Shown in pieces: positions 20,441-21,357 of a DNA stretch of 21,357 bases. The first letter of the stretch is position 1. The number at the start of each line of letters is the position of its first letter. The DNA comes from Thermodesulfovibrionales bacterium (GTDB lineage Bacteria > Nitrospirota > Thermodesulfovibrionia > Thermodesulfovibrionales > UBA1546): positions 1-21,357 of the forward strand of contig JASEHP010000009.1 in assembly GCA_030018605.1 (NCBI GenBank). Reading direction: 5' to 3'. Made by a program: the position numbers and the translations under genes. The notes under the pieces were generated by a model, which was not told where the DNA came from, did not search any database, and worked only from the letters and a program-made list of their open reading frames with translations.

Positions 20441-20632
20441 AACTATCGCCGAACACCTTTTCGCTTTTTGCAGAGACTTTTTGACAAATCTATGGCTCGT
20501 TACAGGCAATTTCAAAACTCGTTCCGAAGGCTTTCGGAACTCAAACAGTTGAAATTGCTTATCTTCCACTTCGCCGAGATTTGTTACCCAAAATTCTCTG
20601 ATGCCGCTCAAAGGTATTCGGCAATAATGGTT
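20441..20632. repeat. 190-bp multi-tier palindrome without a gene
   Basis: Five nested dyads lie on one axis. From outside in: TATCGCCGAACACCTTT (20444-20460) with AAAGGTATTCGGCAATA (20610-20626), 15 of 17 paired; CAGAG (20471) with CTCTG (20596); ACAAATCT (20484) with AGATTTGT (20577); CAATTTCAA (20507) with TTGAAATTG (20549); GTTCCGAA (20521-20528) with TTCGGAAC (20533-20540) round a GGCT loop. Both outer mismatches become G-U pairs in RNA from the - strand. It could be a MITE-like element or a structured RNA. It fills the 231-bp gap between the PPC and nitroreductase genes. Confidence 0.7.
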
Positions 20633-20657
20633 CGCTTATTTTGCGGGGAGGTGACGC

Positions 20658-21188
20658 ATGGATATTCTGGAGGCAGTTAAGAAAAGACGAAGCATCCGCA
20701 ATTTTCAGAAGAAAGAAATACCGGAAGGGTTAATTGATAAATTGACGGAATCGTTAGTATGGGCGCCGAGCGCCGGAAATCTTCAATCGAGAAAATTCTA
20801 CTTTATCAGGGATGAGGCAGTAAAAGGGAAAGTAGCGGAGGCTGCTTTGAATCAGGGGTTTATTGCAGAGGCTCCGCTGGTTATAGTTGGCTGCACTGAC
20901 AGCCGTATATCAGGCAAATATGGGGGGAGGGGAACTTCTCTTTATTCTATTCAGGATGTGGCTTGCAGTGTTATGGCTATGATGCTTGTTGCCTTTGATA
21001 ATGAACTTGGCACATGCTGGGTTGGCGCATTCCGAGAAGAAGAGGTTGCAAGGATTCTCAATCTCCCAATGAACTTAAAGCCTGTTGTAATAGTTCCTGT
21101 TGGTTATCCCTCAAAAATTCCTCCGCCTCCGCGCAGAGTATCAAGGGAAGAAGCAGTGTTGTCAACAAATAGAATTGTCCGGTTATAG
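20658..21188 (+). CDS. nitroreductase-family protein
   Basis: An FMN-dependent nitroreductase-fold protein of 176 aa, short but complete for the single-domain branch. It has KKRRSIRNFQKKEIPEGLID at the N-terminus (FMN phosphate contact), WAPSAGNLQSRKFYFI, the IQDVACSVMAMMLVAFDNEL helix, GTCWVGAFREEEV and the C-terminal VIVPVGYPS motif. The substrate cannot be told from sequence; relatives reduce nitroaromatics, quinones or flavins using NAD(P)H. GGGAGGTG lies upstream of the ATG. It is probably separately transcribed, since the 231-bp gap before it contains a large palindrome. Confidence 0.88.
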   Translation: MDILEAVKKRRSIRNFQKKEIPEGLIDKLTESLVWAPSAGNLQSRKFYFIRDEAVKGKVAEAALNQGFIAEAPLVIVGCTDSRISGKYGGRGTSLYSIQDVACSVMAMMLVAFDNELGTCWVGAFREEEVARILNLPMNLKPVVIVPVGYPSKIPPPPRRVSREEAVLSTNRIVRL

Positions 21189-21223
21189 AGCAAATAAACT
21201 GTCCGGTCTGTAGCTATTTGATA

Positions 21224-21303
21224 TTAGGCCGCTTTCTTGTCAGAAGTGACGACCTCCTTTCCCTTGGAATTATATGTTGCCAGCTTTCTGTGTCCATAGA
21301 ATA
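21224..21303 (-). pseudogene. possible 3' remnant of a coding sequence
   Basis: On the - strand an open frame enters from the putative IS end and runs LFYGHRKLATYNSKGKEV, then VTSDKKAA and a TAA stop (21224-21226). It has no plausible start inside the window and meets a TGA just beyond 21310. It reads like the C-terminus of a real protein, possibly a transposase or another gene cut by the insertion. I do not recognise the family. Confidence 0.3.
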
Positions 21304-21357
21304 GGTACTGTCAACTATTTTGTGTAAATTTGATAAAGGGGCAAATTGGGCCGCACC
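21304..21357. mobile_element. terminal repeat of a probable IS256-family element (partial)
   Basis: From 21304 the sequence reads GGTACTGTCAAC, and TTGTGTAAA lies at positions 17-25 from the tip. From memory this matches the layout of IS256-family inverted repeats, where the same TTGTGTAAA core sits about 17 bases in. The element would extend rightwards beyond the window, so neither transposase nor target duplication can be seen. Confidence 0.5.

Noticed and set aside
21189..21223. Terminator after the nitroreductase gene (CAAATA/TATTTG dyad)
   Set aside because: The 6-bp AT-rich stem has an 18-nt loop and no U-tract; too weak to call.

Overview
This window is a bacterial chromosome segment built almost entirely from one very long ribosomal protein gene cluster. 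The classical str, S10, spc and alpha operons are joined head to tail on the + strand (about 142-19043), followed by three unrelated small genes. The gene order is typical of Bacteria. AT-rich spacers, frequent ATA/GTA codons, moderate GC and the downstream genes suggest an uncultured Nitrospirota (Thermodesulfovibrionia-like) or neighbouring delta-proteobacterial lineage. That placement is an impression from the sequence, not a phylogeny.

Layout. A sigma70-type promoter (58-86) precedes rpsL-rpsG-fusA-tuf (142-4332). The S10 block follows: rpsJ-rplC-rplD-rplW-rplB-rpsS-rplV-rpsC-rplP-rpmC-rpsQ (4415-9410). The spc block is rplN-rplX-rplE-rpsN-rpsH-rplF-rplR-rpsE-rplO-secY-map-infA-rpmJ (9424-16100). 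The alpha block is rpsM-rpsK-rpsD-rpoA-rplQ (16152-19043). Most junctions overlap or are separated by a few bases, so translational coupling is expected. The products are ribosomal proteins, both elongation-factor GTPases, IF1, the Sec translocon pore, methionine aminopeptidase and the RNA polymerase alpha subunit. rpmD (L30) is missing between rpsE and rplO, and adk is missing between secY and map.

The most unusual content is in the spacers. Every spacer inside the cluster longer than about 45 bp (tuf-rpsJ, rplV-rpsC, rpsC-rplP, rpsH-rplF, rplF-rplR, rplR-rpsE, rplO-secY, infA-rpmJ, rpmJ-rpsM), plus the 19-bp secY-map gap, is filled by a word-repeat element. Each consists of degenerate tandem words with a strict 7- or 8-nt period. 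In most, a left array is mirrored by a right array of reverse-complement words, giving a hairpin. The arrays often run from the stop codon of one gene to the Shine-Dalgarno of the next. The word differs between spacers, but the architecture is the same, and two elements nest an 8-nt-word hairpin inside a 7-nt-word hairpin. I regard this as the candidate undescribed system of the window.

Downstream of rplQ lie a convergent YkgJ-type cysteine-cluster gene (19086-19883, -), a divergently transcribed PPC/DUF296 gene (19992-20426, +) with an extended -10 promoter, a 190-bp multi-tier palindrome with no gene (20441-20632), and a small nitroreductase gene (20658-21188, +). The window ends in what looks like the terminal inverted repeat of an IS256-family element (from 21304) next to a short 3' coding remnant on the - strand.
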